Source: Digitaria exilis
Taxonomy: Eukaryota > Streptophyta > Magnoliopsida > Poales > Poaceae
Assembly (NCBI GenBank): GCA_015342445.1
Contig: JACEFO010002497.1
Location: 1,116,001 to 1,180,000, forward strand
Direction: 5' to 3'
Length of the DNA stretch: 64,000 bases
Shown: piece by piece, positions 9,615-21,654 of the stretch
How positions within the stretch are numbered: the stretch's first letter is position 1
Layout of the letters: every line of letters starts with the position of its first letter
Program-made: the position numbers and the translations under genes
The notes under the pieces: model-generated
The model's input: only the letters and a program-made list of their open reading frames with translations
Told to the model about the DNA's origin: nothing
Databases searched by the model: none

Positions 9615-12600
9615 AGGGATGTGACATCTCTGATGTAAAAGTGAAGTAAACACCTTTGAAACAGATTAAAGAGGGAAAAAGTGGTGATGGAATTAAAAAA
9701 TTCATCAAAATTCATATTTTAATTCAAAAACAAAAGTTGTTTGACACCCAACTGAAATCTCAAGAATTTTGTACTAAACTTGAAAATCTCCAAAAATAAA
9801 AGTTGTTTTTAATCACAAATAAGGCCTAGTCACTGTTTGTAACTTTTGAAAATTTTGCAGTTTAGCCCCTCAAAAACTCGAAAAACCAATCTGAACACCT
9901 TTTTGAATTTGGGTTGTTTGAGCTCGAAAAATTTGAAATTTCAGGTTCACCCCAAAAAGGAAGTTGTGTCCCACCTCTCAAACTCCAACTTTTATTTTCA
10001 CACTTTTTCATGTTCAGTTCAAATTTTTGGAGAAAATTCAAAAGGGGCAAAGGAGCTCCACGGAGCAGCCAGCTCGGCCCTGGCGCGCTCTGCGCCTGGC
10101 CGGAGCTCGGCCGCCACGTGGCCGGCGAGCGGCGGAGGCCGCGCCGAGCTGGCCACGCTGCAGCGGCGTGTGGCATTTATCCTCACGCGCTTGTCCGACT
10201 TCTTCCCGAGCCGTCACGTCGCGGGCGACGTCGCGTTTGCCTCGCGCCGCGGAGCGCCATCATGGCGAGCTCGCTCGGCCACTGGCCGCAGCCGCGCGCG
10301 CCGCGCTGCGCCGTCCCGCAGGCCGCGATTCCATCCCGCTCCGCGCCAAGAAGCCCTGTAGAGGATCCCCCAGCGTCATGCAAGGATCTCCCTCGCCCAA
10401 TCGAGCTGCTCGCGCGCTGCCCGAGCTCGGACCGCACTCATGGCGATCTGCTCACGCCGAGCCGTGCGTACGCACGCTCCCGAGGCAGCACGACCCCGCT
10501 CTAGCGTGCCAAGGCACTCCACCGAGCCACTCACACTCTCCCCTAGCTCGCGCACTTCTCCAGTTCGCTCCCTTGCGTCTCGCTCCGTCGTCTTCAACCT
10601 CGCGCCGCGCGGACCGAGCCGCCTTCGAGACGAAATTCGCCCTACACTCTCCACTATTCCCAAATTCCTTGCGCACGGAGCTAGACCCCTTCACTAGCTT
10701 CCTTTTCCCCCACTTCTCGCAAGCTCTCCCCAACTCTCCGGCGAGAAATCGAGATTTCCCCCAAATCTCCATTTTTCGGCCGCCGGAGTACCCTCACGTC
10801 GAGACCCTACGCCGAGCCGTCCCCGAGGTCAACCGAGCACGCCAACAGCTTCCCCGAGCTCCACTGGTGCTCTAGGACCCCTCAAACCCCGACGAGACCC
10901 ACTATCCTCGCCGGAATCGAGCTCGCGGCGGCCGCACCGCCACCGCACGTCGCCGGCGAACTCGAGCTTCCCCCGGCCTCCCAACCGCCACCAATCGACT
11001 CGTGGTGAGCCCCTGGTTCTTTTCCCCCACTTCCCCGATCCTAGCTCGCCGTCATTTAGCCGGCGCAACTCCGGCGATGAGCCGAGGATATATGTTCATC
11101 GTCTTCGTTTTTCCAGGGTTCCCACTGTAAAAGTCAGGGACTTGTTCGCGAAGTTTTAAAAGTTCTAGGGTCTCCGGCGTAAAAAGATTCTTAAACCTAG
11201 ATCTTTTTTTCCCGAATCTTGTAAAATCCACTAAAAATCGTACAAAAATCAGAAAAATGCACAAAAAATACTCCCTGGACTCGTGAGGTTGTAAACTCCA
11301 ATCTCATTTAAGCATGTATATACTTTTGGTGAACCATTTTTGAATTAAAATTCAAACTGTAAATTTAGAAACTTGTGCACCATTTCAAATCCAGAGCTCC
11401 GATAGGGCTGAGCTTTGGATATGTTGTTTGTAGTGAATTTGGACACCTTGTGTACAAAGGGGACCTAAAAATATGGACTGTAGCTTCAGTTATGAATTAA
11501 GTTGTGTTTTCTGTCTTTTTGTAGTCCAGAAATTGTTAAAAATAATCCATGCAGCTAAAAATCACAGTTTTTCTCCAGAGGCCTACAAACTTGTTAGCAC
11601 ATATGTTAAAAATGCCAAACTTAATTTTTGCTCTGTTTAGACTAGCAAATAAATAGTTATGTGTTTTCGGATAGAAATTTATTGAGGACTGTCCAAGGGT
11701 TATTTTGAGCCACCACTTGGCTAGAGCCCTCCTTGCACTCATGACTAGCTCTGGTAGGAAAATTTTCTGGTTTGGATGTATTTTCGATTTTATATGAATT
11801 TATTTCATTTCTGCAGGCAGCAGTTTGTACTAATTTTAATAAATTCTGTATAGCTCAGATTTAGCTAAATTTTGGAGTGAGCCTAACTCTTATACTCCAG
11901 TAGCTGTCATAAAGTTTATAGATAAAAAGGATGAACAGAAAAGGAGAAACAAAAATGAGAAGAAGTAAGGTGGAAATTGAGTTATATAAAAGAATATAGC
12001 TTTTTGATAATTAATTAAAATATAACATGGAAAGATTTAAAATTCAGAACAGCACCCTAACTTCAAAATAATAAATAGAAATTCTTTTATATATGTACTC
12101 AATCACCATCAAAGATGAATAAAATTTTTCCACACCCCTACTCTATTTTTGTGAAGGAAAAAGTAATACTTTAGCATGTCTAGGTGAATATGGCCTTCAA
12201 GGCCTTAGTTTTGGAATCATTAGGCAGCCACAATAAGTTATGCATCTCATGTAGAAGGCGCTATTCCGGACGGCACCTACCATCTCATCCCCGCCGACGA
12301 GGAAGGAATCCCGGAGGGAGGTGCCAACGAAGTAGAAGTCAACCCGGAGGCTAACACTCAGCTAGCGCAAGAAGGCAAGCCCCGGAGCATAACCTAACCT
12401 TTAAAGTTTATGCATCTATGAATTCCCTATGCTTGTGCATTTACGTTTCAAAGAGTTGATTGAATACCTTAGCTGCACATTCCTAGTACCTATGACTTGC
12501 AACACTAGTATGAAAGGATCGATAGGGCATTGCTTTAGGTCTGTTACAAGTCGAGTGATTTCCTGTCACTCGCGAGACATAGGAGTTGCTTGTCTTTACT

Positions 12601-13791
12601 TATGTTGGAATCATAAGCATGGACGGGCGGGATCGTAGATGTAGATCTCCCGTCCGTATATGATAATTGATTTAAGGTCGAAACGTGTGGTTGAGTGTGT
12701 CAAGTTTTTGAACGTACCACATGCATGCCGATATATGGGAATCGGTAAGCCCGGTACCAGATTGAAGCAGCTAGGGCCGATAGCCATCTCTCCTTGGAAA
12801 CTTTCTTTCCCCTGCCATACACTTGTGGATATATGCGTGAGACTGTGAGTGAAGCAGTAAACCTCTATCCTAAGGAAGGTGGATTCGGATCCGAATTGTG
12901 GATCGATGGGAAAGGTTGGGAAGTGCTTGTACCTTTTATAGCAAGCATTGTCCGTGTGTGTTGGGTTTCCCCTGGCCAGGTAGCAAAATTTGGTTCGAAC
13001 TGTCCGCTTCTCGCGGTTAATGAGACTGCTTGACCGCCTTGCTGCATTGAGTAATAAGTGGAACTATGAGATTGATGAACTTGTTGTATGAAATAAATTA
13101 TATTGCACCACTTGTATGCTTAGAGAGGATGCTAATCTAGAATGGTTAAATCTACTAGAATATGATGCTAAAACTATGAAAGCAAGGATCTACTCTTAGT
13201 TGCTTTTTGGCAAACAAACCCACCAGCCAAAAGCCTCTCATGTCTAGATGTCGGTGATGTTGATTTCATCCGACGGGTAAGCCTTGCTGAGTATTAATAT
13301 ACTCAGCCTTGCTTGTGGCTTTTATTTACAGGTACAATGTTGGATGTGGCAGTCGATGCCCTGACTTGGCCTACCCAGGTTCCCCCTGGATGGCACATCG
13401 AGTGGGTTCCGTCCTCTGCCGAGGAACGGGAGGAGTAGCACCGTGGCAGGCTTCAGCATGGTGTTGCTTGTATCGTCGTTAGTTTATCTTTCCGCTGCGA
13501 TGAACTATTTATTTCCGCTGCAATGAATTTGATACTCTGATTTATATTTCAAACTCGGTTTGTAATAACTCTGTGATACATATTTATGTATGTTAAATTT
13601 GTGGAATGTTGTAATCTCTGGAACTCACCTTCGTGTGGCCGTGCTGTTGTTTCGATCGAGAAAAATACGTGGTTAAATCGGGTTTAATCCGACGGCGCTC
13701 CAGCTTATTCCGGATTAAGTGCCTGACTACTCGATTAGTGGTCCCGGGGTACTTAACTTGGAATAATTTCGGAGTGGACCACCACAAGGGA
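9615..13791 (+). mobile_element. Solo LTR of 4167 bp (element B)
   Basis: The insertion 9620-13786 begins TGTGACATCTC, ends GACCACCACA and is flanked by a perfect 5-bp TSD, AGGGA (9615-9619 and 13787-13791). TG...CA ends and a 5-bp TSD indicate an LTR; no internal coding region or second LTR exists, so it is a solo LTR left by recombination. A GC-rich block at about 10060-11050 gives long but meaningless open frames. Near the 3' end are a hairpin GCTGAGTAT-TAAT-ATACTCAGC (13286-13307) and AAACTCGGTTTGTAATAA (about 13552-13569), both shared with the solo LTR at 25330-29306. A length above 4 kb fits long-LTR gypsy families of grasses; the exact family is not determined. Confidence 0.85.
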
Positions 13792-14035
13792 GGAGGAAAA
13801 AGAGAGAAGCCTCTGATATATTAAAATTAGAAGTGTTTAAAGGAGAGATTAGAAGGTGATTAGAGCATGATTAGAAGAGGATCCAAGCTTGATTGGATTG
13901 TTCTTCGGCTCCTTTGATTCTGTACCTTATTGAATTCATACACTTGAGTAAGTCTCCAATTTCTTCTCTTGATTATTTTATTGTTAAGTTATTTCCTGAT
14001 ATTGATTGCTTGTGGGAACACGTGTTCGCTATCCT
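13787..14035 (+). repeat. LTR segment matching the 3' LTR
   Basis: This piece after element B aligns with 24495-24722 through landmarks such as GAAGCCTCTGATAT, GATTGGATTGTTCTTCGGCT and TTCGCTATCC. It confirms that B inserted into the gypsy LTR and is younger than it. Confidence 0.85.
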
Positions 14036-14475
14036 GGTGTACGGGACCGTCGCTGTAGGGAAACCCCACGCGGCACCGTGGATAAGTATTTCAATTGTAG
14101 ACGTGGTGTCTGGGCTTAGAAACTCCATTTGTTTGTTTAGTGTCTTACCAGTTAAAAGAGGAAGGTGTCAAAGGTGGCAGCTTCCACATATGGCTAGTAC
14201 TTCTTCCCTCTCTGCCGAGGCCTTAGAATAGTGGTTTTATACCTTAAGGGTCTTTTGGATAAAAAATCATATTAGGTCACCGAAGCGAGCAAGAGATAGA
14301 TAGAAATTCCTTACCTGTAGAGTTTTGATTAGAAATAGGACAACATTATTTTTAGATTCAATACCGATATATAGGAAATAATTATACTCTATTCCCTGTG
14401 AATTTTGATACCCTATATCGGTATTTTCGTATGCACGGATATTTATATGAGTGAAGAAACACCAACAAGCATTTC

Positions 14476-14962
14476 TGGCCATTGTCGGGGAACGGTTGTC
14501 ATAGTTCTTTTCGAGCCAAGTTGCATGTAGAGTGTCTTTTCTATCCTTTTATCTTTCTTATACTCTCTTTACCCCTGCAATCCTGAAAGGTTATTCTTGT
14601 AAACACCTTTCATCTCTGCTATCCATAAATGGAGCCGGATTTTATTAGATATCAATCTACTCCAAAGGGCGAACTCTTAGAGCCACAAAAATCTTCAAAA
14701 CCAATTCAATCTAATGGCTATTAGCTTCGCCTTGGCTGTATTGCCATGGTTCGGGACCAACCCTTCTCTGGTTTTTAATTTGAAAATCCATATCATCCTT
14801 TGCCGGAATTTAATAAGTAGTCTTATGCGTGTGCATTCTAGGCATAGCACAAGAAAGTTAAAGTGGATATTGTTTCCTTTCTCGCTTAGAAAGAAGAACA
14901 ATGGTACACAATTAACGTAGGAATGGTAGAAGGTGAATGGGACAAATTGCGGGAGACATTCT
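14476..14962 (+). pseudogene. Gypsy leader and gag start, broken
   Basis: A site resembling a tRNA primer-binding site (CTGGCCATTGTCGGGGAACG from 14475) follows the LTR end. About 150 bases later a possible gag start at 14630 reads MEPDFIRYQSTPKGELLEP before stops appear. The reading is cut at 14962 by a solo LTR and resumes at 18003. It is a decayed remnant and would have encoded the structural protein of retroelement particles. Confidence 0.5.
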
Positions 14963-17900
14963 TGTAACACCCAGATTTCCAAGAAATCCGAATGCTTCTA
15001 TATGTGTGCCTAGGATGTCCACAGAACACATATAGATTACAAATATTGAATCACAGAGAACACAATGCTCGAATAAAATAGTTTATATCAGAGTTTAACA
15101 CAAGACATAGTCTTAAACAAATAACACAGCGGAAGACTTAATACTATTAAACGCTTCATAACTAGTAGAGCCTCAAATCCACAGGGACACCGACTGGTTG
15201 AACACAGCTAGAAGTACGGCAGATCCTCCGGAAATTCAGCAAGCGACTGATCATTCACTGCTCCATCTGTTACCCATCCGGGATTTTGTTGAATAGTTGC
15301 AAGTGTAAGTAAACCATCTTACTTAACAAGTATAACACGGGTTATGCAATAAACAAAAGGCTTGACACGGTTATACTGCATTAGCACTTTTAGCTGTTTC
15401 ATTTTATTATCATCTAATTTACTACAAATGAGTAGAACCCAAGTATAAACCCATTAATAAGGTCTAAGTGATTATAGAACAAACCAACATCAACCACTAA
15501 TATCATCTTCTAATAAAAAAGGATCCAGGCCGCTCGTGTCCGTGAGCACGGCTATCATGATAGATCAACACTCTGCAGAGGTTTCGCCCTTTACCCGCCG
15601 GTCACATAAATCCAAAAGAATTTATGTTACGAGGACTTTCACAAAACACCCTAACAAGCACAGTAGCCGTTTTGGTTCAACATAGGCAGCATAACCCGAG
15701 GCATCGAGATTGACGTACGCTCAGGGCGCAACGTGAGGGGGTCAATGGCGTCCAGAGCGAGAGCGCAATCATCGCAACGTGTGAAGCTGCCGTACATCGG
15801 GCGCTTACATCACAGGACTTTGCCTAACGGGACATAGCCAACGGATAAAACCGTCCTCGATGGATCCAACTATACTCTCACCCATGCTCCCCACATACGC
15901 CTTTCGGTAACCACTGGCGAGCTAGAGACGTACAAGTTAATTATCCAAGACCAGAGCCATTATAGTTCCAACGGCGGCGAACAGGTTCCTGGGTTGCCGC
16001 TTTAAGAACCGGACCTTATGGAGAGACATTAGAACAAAGCACAAAGCACATGCTCTAATTCCCTAGATCAAACCTTATGGAGACACTAGAACAAAGCACA
16101 CAGCACATGCTCTAGTTCCCCGTACCATGTTGCTAAAAAGCATCTTTTAACCATCATTGAAGTGAACCATTAGTTCAATATTAACATAAAAATAAATGTT
16201 GGTTGCAGCGCGTAGCATAGTCTAACCATAATGCATAAAACCCCGGGTAACAAGGAATAAGGTAAAGACTAGGAACATCCTTAATGGTTAACAGTATTAG
16301 ACACATGCATATGATTCATGTGATTAATCGGTGTATAGGTAACAAGGATGGTCCGTGTTATACTTGCCTTCCTCAGCGGACTGCTGTTGCTCCTGCTCTT
16401 CGGGAACGGGATCGTCGGCGAACTCGAACGGCTCGGCAACTACTCACATCGATCACCACAAAAGCATCCACACATACATGCAAACAAGATATTTAATTAG
16501 AACAGTACACCAAACATAAACAAAAGATGAAAAGAAGGCTTCAGAGTTACTCTACGCTTCACTACGAACACATGAGCGCGAAAATCACTCAAATCGGAGT
16601 TAAAACGGAGAAACTACGCTTAAAACGGGCTCTAGGGGCTTGCTGGTAAAGGTTTTAAGCTTCCAGGGGTGTTTTTGAAAGAAACCAGGGACCTAAAACA
16701 TAATTTCATATAAAAACTCGAGGGCTGCGGCATAAAAACAACTTTCAGGACGGCGGGCGCTATTTTTCAAAAGAACAGGGGCTAAACCGAAAGAAAAAGG
16801 ACTTGGTTGTAAATACTTTTGAACTGCGCTGGACCGCGGGTTGATTTTCGAAAACTGCAGGGGCTCTTTTGCAAAACGGCCACAGCGGCGGCTAGATGCT
16901 GACGTGGGCTGACGTCACGGTGGACCGGACCGTGGACCGGCCATGAACCGCGGTTCACTGGTTCACGGTGAACCGGCTCGGTTTTTATGGGTTTTCAGAT
17001 CTGGCCGTCGATTTCGAATCTAACGGCCCAGATCAGATCTAGCGCGGGGTTACCAGAGCGCGGCGGCGCCGCCCGCGGCCGCAGCGGGGCTTCGCCGGAA
17101 TCGAGCGCCCACGGCGCTACAGAGCTCCAAAGCTCGCAGCGATGGGACCTAGAGGAAGAGTGGAGGACGGCGAACTCGTTTTGGGGGTTCTACTCGAGGA
17201 TTGGGCAAAGGTGGAGGCTGGCGACGAGCGGCGGCGGAGCGGGTACTCCGGCGAGCGCGTTCGCGTGCTGCAGAGCGGGGAAAAAGAGGGCTTTTGGGCC
17301 TGGCGTGTTGCTTACCTCGCGGCGAATCTCCTGGTGCGGTTCTAGACGACAATGGGGTGGCGAGGCGGCGGGTTAGCGATGGCGGCTCAAAGTCGAGGGC
17401 GGCGGCTGGGGTTTGGCGGCGTCGGGCACTGGTGGCGCAAAGGATAGGTGGCGGCGCTATTTATGGGGGCTAGGGGAACGTTGGCGTGCGCTCCAAGCCG
17501 CGGAGTCCGGGCGGAAGGCGTGCGCGAGGCGGCGGCAGCTCGGATCGGGGAAGAGTCCCGCTCGGCTACGGCTGGAGGAAGAAGGAGGAGATGGCAAGCG
17601 GGCCCGGGGTGTCAGCGGCAGGGAGAGAGAGGAGGCGCGCGCGCTGGCTGAGCTGCGGCGGTGGGCTGGCGCGGAGGTGGGCCGAGCTGCTACTGGGCCG
17701 CGCGAAAAGAAAAGAAGAAGCTGGGCTGCTGGGCTGAAAAGGTAGAGGGAAAAAGAGAGAAAAAGAAAAGGTTTTTCTTTTATTCAAACACTCATTTGAA
17801 TTCAAATTCAAATTCAAATTTGAATTCAACAATCAAAAATAAATGCACCAGCATGAATGCAACAATAATGTTTCTATTTCCTATATTTTCTTTTATTTTC

Positions 17901-18002
17901 CTGAAAATTTTTATTTCCCTATATTAATTATGAGCACTTTAATATAAAAAAACAATTAATTACTAAATTTTAAATAGGGCATTTTTAGGGTGTTACAATT
18001 CT
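14958..18002 (-). mobile_element. Solo LTR of 3035 bp (element A)
   Basis: The insertion 14963-17997 begins TGTAACACCC and ends GGGTGTTACA, with a perfect 5-bp TSD ATTCT (14958-14962, 17998-18002). It splits the gag region of the gypsy element. Orientation is taken as minus because the GC-rich block (about 16900-17750) then lies near the LTR start as in elements B and C, and a hairpin AAGTAAACCATCTTACTT (about 15307-15325) lies near its 3' end. No internal domain is present. A dense G+C, purine-biased block gives several shadow open frames. TGTAACACCC ends occur in long-LTR chromovirus-type gypsy families of grasses. Confidence 0.83.
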
Positions 18003-18340
18003 ACATTGCATTTTCCCCATAAACCACTTTGCTTCCCTAGGTATACAAATCCTCAATTTCCAACAATTAGAGAAGGAGTCAATAGGGGCAGCATGGGTCA
18101 GATTCGTGTGTTTAAGATACATTGGTCCAGACTTTCTCTTCAAAGCCATGTCATACAACACTTTGGATTAGGATTAGATAAGGAATATTCCCTACTATTG
18201 GATATTACCGTTGTAGGATATTTTATTCATAAAACTACAGAGGAGGGAGAAGCTCTTTTAGATCAAATCCTAGAAAACACCTTTCACCATAGATCCTCCA
18301 GCCATGAATCAACCCATCATAAAAGAAGTTTTTGAGGAAG
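18003..18340 (+). pseudogene. Gypsy gag fragment
   Basis: The frame from 18006 includes IQHFGLGLDKEYSLLLDI and HKTTEEGEALLDQILENT, a pattern typical of the retrotransposon gag domain of Athila/Tat-like elements (LLQHF-GLD-ES-LDI then EG-ILD-ILENTP). Upstream, two frames alternate (a second reads LEKESIGAAWVRFV), which shows a frameshift near 18120-18150. It ends in a stop at 18333. Confidence 0.65.
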
Positions 18341-18659
18341 AAGACAAAATTCCAAATTCTAAACCACCCTCTGAAATTTCTCTCCGAACCAAGCATAGCA
18401 AGCAAAGAGGACGAAGAAATTCCCTTAGAGGATATCTTCAACTTTGACGATGATATATTTGAAGATTATGAAAATACCTCAAGGTATCCTTGCTATAAGA
18501 GATAGGAAGCTTCTAAGCAAATTCTCAAACCTCTAGATAAGGACCATCATAGAAAAATAGTTCGAGGATTAGTCTCTATTATGAGCTATGAATGGTACAT
18601 GGAGGGGAACTCTCTTCTGAACCACTTCAGATTTTTGCTCCTTCTTCATCCATTCAATG

Positions 18660-19771
18660 ATTTATTCGAGGAATTCCTATCATGGTCCATTATAATCCCA
18701 GGGTTGGTTCCAATATAATATCTTCTGCTTTTGCACGCATATGTTTAGGGGAAGAATTCTTCACATCAACTACTAAAACCTTGAAATATGGACCACGATT
18801 AGGGGTGGGCACAAAACCCGTTGCCCGAAACCCGAACCCGAAAAACCCGAGCCCGAACCCGTATTACCCGAAACCCGACACTCGACTGTTTCCTCGGGTT
18901 CACGTTCTGGAAACCCGAATTTATCTCGGGTTATTCGGGTTCCAGCCTCAGGTACCCGAATAGCCCGTTTTACCCGAAGGCCCAACAGCAGCCCACTACA
19001 AACATATACACTTTCAGCCCAACCCTATCCCCTGGCTCCCCATCGCCAACTCCCCCTGTCTCCCGTCAAAACTCGCGGTGTCGCTCGGACCTCGGAGCAC
19101 CGATTCTTGACCCCCTCGTCTGACCGAACAGCCGCCGTTGACGCTCCACCAGTCTCCCGCACGCCGACGCCTCACGCCCGCCGTCATCCGCATCCACGCG
19201 CAAGCAGGGAAGCAGCCCCCTCCTCCTCCGGACATCCGAGGCCCCATGCCTCCGCCGCCGTCCGCATCCAGATTCTAGGCGGAAGCAGGGAAGCAGCCCC
19301 CTCCGTTTCCGGCCCTCCGGGGCTACCGCCGTCCACATCTTGGCGGAAGCAGGGAAGCAGCCCCCTCCATGCCCTACCCCGACTCGGTGACTCCATGAGC
19401 GTGCGACGATGAGCGGCAACTGTAGTCTGTTCAAGGATGATTACGGGTTAAACGGGTTAACCCGAACCCAAACCCGAACTTTCGGGTAGCGTATATTTCA
19501 GACGAATATCGGGCCCTATTTTCTAGAACCCAAAATTCCCAGAACCCGAAAAACCCGACCCAAAAATTTCGGGTAACCCGAATGCCCACCCCTAACCACG
19601 ATCCATAAAACAAGGAATTGGGACTGTACTCAAAGTGCATGTTTGGGACAACGACGTGGAACTTCCCCTGAATTTTCATGTATTTGAAGACATTGACTTT
19701 GATATTATGATCGGGCATCCCATCGAACAACTATTCCTAGATGAAACAACACTAGGAAAGGTGGATGTCAT
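18660..19771 (+). pseudogene. Gypsy protease-region fragment interrupted by a hAT element
   Basis: Before the hAT insertion the frame at 18682-18790 reads VHYNPRVGSNIISSAFA, and after it (19603-19771) the sequence continues with LPLNFHVFEDIDFDIMIGHP. These match the stretch between gag and RT in Athila/Tat elements, a protease-like segment usually ending in a DLLIGHP motif. A second hAT element at 19772 cuts it again. Confidence 0.6.
18792..19602. mobile_element. Non-autonomous hAT element, 795 bp
   Basis: The element 18800-19594 has TAGGGGTGGGCA / TGCCCACCCCTA ends and a perfect 8-bp TSD ACCACGAT (18792-18799, 19595-19602), diagnostic of hAT transposons. Its subterminal regions are packed with ACCCGAA and its inverse CGGGTT. 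The core holds near-identical GC-rich segments around GAAGCAGGGAAGCAGCCCCC at about 19203, 19280 and 19345. There is no transposase. Confidence 0.92.
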
Positions 19772-20249
19772 TAGGGCTGGACAAAAAAACTCGTGGATTT
19801 GGTCACGAGCCGAGCTAAGGTTTTAGCTCGGTACCTATAACGAGCTAGCTCGAGCTGGCTTGCGAGCCATAACGAGCCAGGAATTGTAAAGGTCTAGTGA
19901 ATAATAGGCATAAGAAAACCTCATAACCTGTCCCATTTTGTCTATGGTGCACTGAATTTTGCCTTAAATTTGTTAGACCTTGGATTTATTTGGAATTTCT
20001 AAGATCTTAGATTTATTTGAAATTTTTGAACGAAGATTTTGAGCTTTGGGTTTGACTTCTATGTATGTGTTATCGAGTCAGCTCACGAGCTAAACGAGCC
20101 AGCTCGAGCCGCCAAACGAGCCGAGCCAAGCCGGACTTTTAGCTCGTTAAGATAATGAGCCAAGCCGAGCTAGCTCGTTATCTAAACAAGCCATACCGAG
20201 ACAAGCTATAACGAGTTGAGCTGGCTCGTTATCCACCCCTAGATGCCAT
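19764..20249. mobile_element. Non-autonomous hAT element, 470 bp
   Basis: The element 19772-20241 has ends TAGGGCTGGACA and TATCCACCCCTA and an 8-bp TSD GATGTCAT/GATGCCAT with one mismatch (19764-19771, 20242-20249). The subterminal parts consist of repeated ACGAGCT/AGCTCGT words, which would form a long imperfect stem. It belongs to the same superfamily as its neighbour at 18800 but differs in its internal repeats. Confidence 0.88.
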
Positions 20250-21055
20250 TGACCTAAATGTCACACCTTCTACGGAACCTCAGAGGAGACTAAATCATGA
20301 GATGGGAGGTGTGGCTAAGAAGGAAGTTTTGAAACTCTTACATGCCGGGATTATATACGCCGTGCCACATAGTGAGTGGGTAAGCCCTGTCCAATTTGTC
20401 CGTCAAAAGGGAGGAATGACAGTTGTAAAGAATAATAAAAATGAACTCATACCTCAACGCACCATCACAGGATGGAGAATATGCAAAGATTACCAGAAGC
20501 TTAACTCAACAACTAGGAAGAACCACTTCCTGCTTCCCTTCATCGATGAGATGCTGGAACGGTCAGCAAATCATTCTTTCTTTTGTTTCCTTGATGGGTA
20601 TTCTGGCTACCATCAAATCCCCATCGATCCCAATGATCAAAGCAAGACCACATTCACATGCCGTTACGGTACCTACGCTTATCATAGAATGCCTTTCGAG
20701 TTATGCAATGCACCTGCATCTTTCCAAAGGTGTCTGATGTCTATATTCTCCGACATAATTGAGGAAATCATGGAGGTTTTCAGGGATGATTTACTGTTTA
20801 TGGAAAGACCTTTGATGATTGCCTAGAGAATTCAGATAGAGTCTTGCAAATATGCCAAGAAAAGGACTTGATATTAAATTGGGAAAGTGTCATTTCATGG
20901 TCCGAGAGGGCATTGTCTTGGGACATCTTGTTTCTAAAAGGGGAATAGAGGTGGATAACACAAAAATAGAGGTCATAGAACGACTTCCACCTTACTTGAA
21001 CATAAAAGGGATTATAGTTTTCTTAGGCCATGCAAGTTCTATAGGATTTTTATGA
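20250..21055 (+). pseudogene. Gypsy reverse transcriptase, inactivated
   Basis: The main frame 20302-20826 holds RT motifs in order: EVLKLLHAGIIYAV, SEWVSPVQFVRQKGGMTVV, WRICKDYQKLN, FCFLDGYSGYHQIPIDP, FELCNAPASFQRC and VFRDDLLF. The last corresponds to the catalytic box (normally Y/F-x-DD); the two aspartates remain, but the residue before them is arginine. After 20826 the sequence continues in another frame with KCHFMVREGIVLGHLVSKRG, so a frameshift or deletion separates palm and thumb. RT would copy element RNA into DNA; this copy cannot make an intact enzyme. Confidence 0.85.
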
Positions 21056-21592
21056 AAGATTTTTCTAAAATAGCTAGACCCCTTACTAGTCTTTTAGCTA
21101 AGGAAACTCCCTTTGAATTCATAGTTGAGTGTTTAAATTCTTTTAACACCCTTAAGAAAGCACTCATCTCTGATTGGAATCAATCAACCACCCGACTGGA
21201 ATCTCCCTTTTGAAATTACGTGTGATGCCAGTAACTTTGTTGTTGGTGTTGTTTAGGCCAAACTAAGGACAAAAAACACTATGCAATAGCTTATAGTAGC
21301 AAAACCTTAACAGGAGCTAAGTTAAGTTATGCCACGACCGAGAAAGAACTCTTAGTTGTGGTCTTTGCCATTGATAAGTTTAGATCTTATTTGGTAGGAG
21401 CCAAGGTAATTATTTATACTGATCATGCAGCCTTAAAATATTTGCTCACCAAGAAAGATGCTAAACCACGCTTGTTGTGATGGATTCTTTTACTCCAAGA
21501 ATTTGATTTGGAAATTAAGTATAAAATAGGAGTAGAAAATATTGTTGCAGATCATTTGTCTCGTATGCAAATTACTAACATGTAGGAACTTC
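21056..21592 (+). pseudogene. Gypsy RNase H domain, broken
   Basis: Recognisable pieces are HYAIAYSSKTLTGAKLSYAT, TEKELLVVVFAIDKFRSYL, VIIYTDHAALKYLL and FDLEIKYKIGVENIVADHLS, the standard order of the gypsy RNase H. The CDAS-VGAVL part near 21222-21256 is split by frameshifts and stops, and a TGA interrupts RLL-WILLLQ near 21478. It continues directly from the RT remnant. Confidence 0.8.
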
Positions 21593-21654
21593 CCACCAAT
21601 GATTTCATATGAGACAACATGTTGCTCAAGGTAACACATATAACCCCTTGGTAT

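Larger units (their letters stand above)
6066..14467 (+). repeat. 5' LTR of the gypsy element, in four pieces
   Basis: The four pieces 6066-6151, 7727-8042, 9493-9619 and 13792-14467 align in order with 23995-24725 (3' LTR) up to GTTCGCTATCC near 14032. The remainder, about 14033-14467, has no counterpart in the truncated 3' copy but ends in CACCAACA just before the primer-binding-like site, so I include it. The first two bases, TG in the 3' copy, read TT here. Confidence 0.8.

Noticed and set aside
9964..10875. Longest open frame of the window (303 aa, plus strand)
   Set aside because: It lies inside solo LTR B in a GC-rich block, overlaps equally long frames on both strands, and has no recognisable domain.
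16987..17745. Several 70-130 aa frames in a GC-rich block
   Set aside because: Inside solo LTR A; low-complexity arginine/glycine translations in many frames, no motifs.
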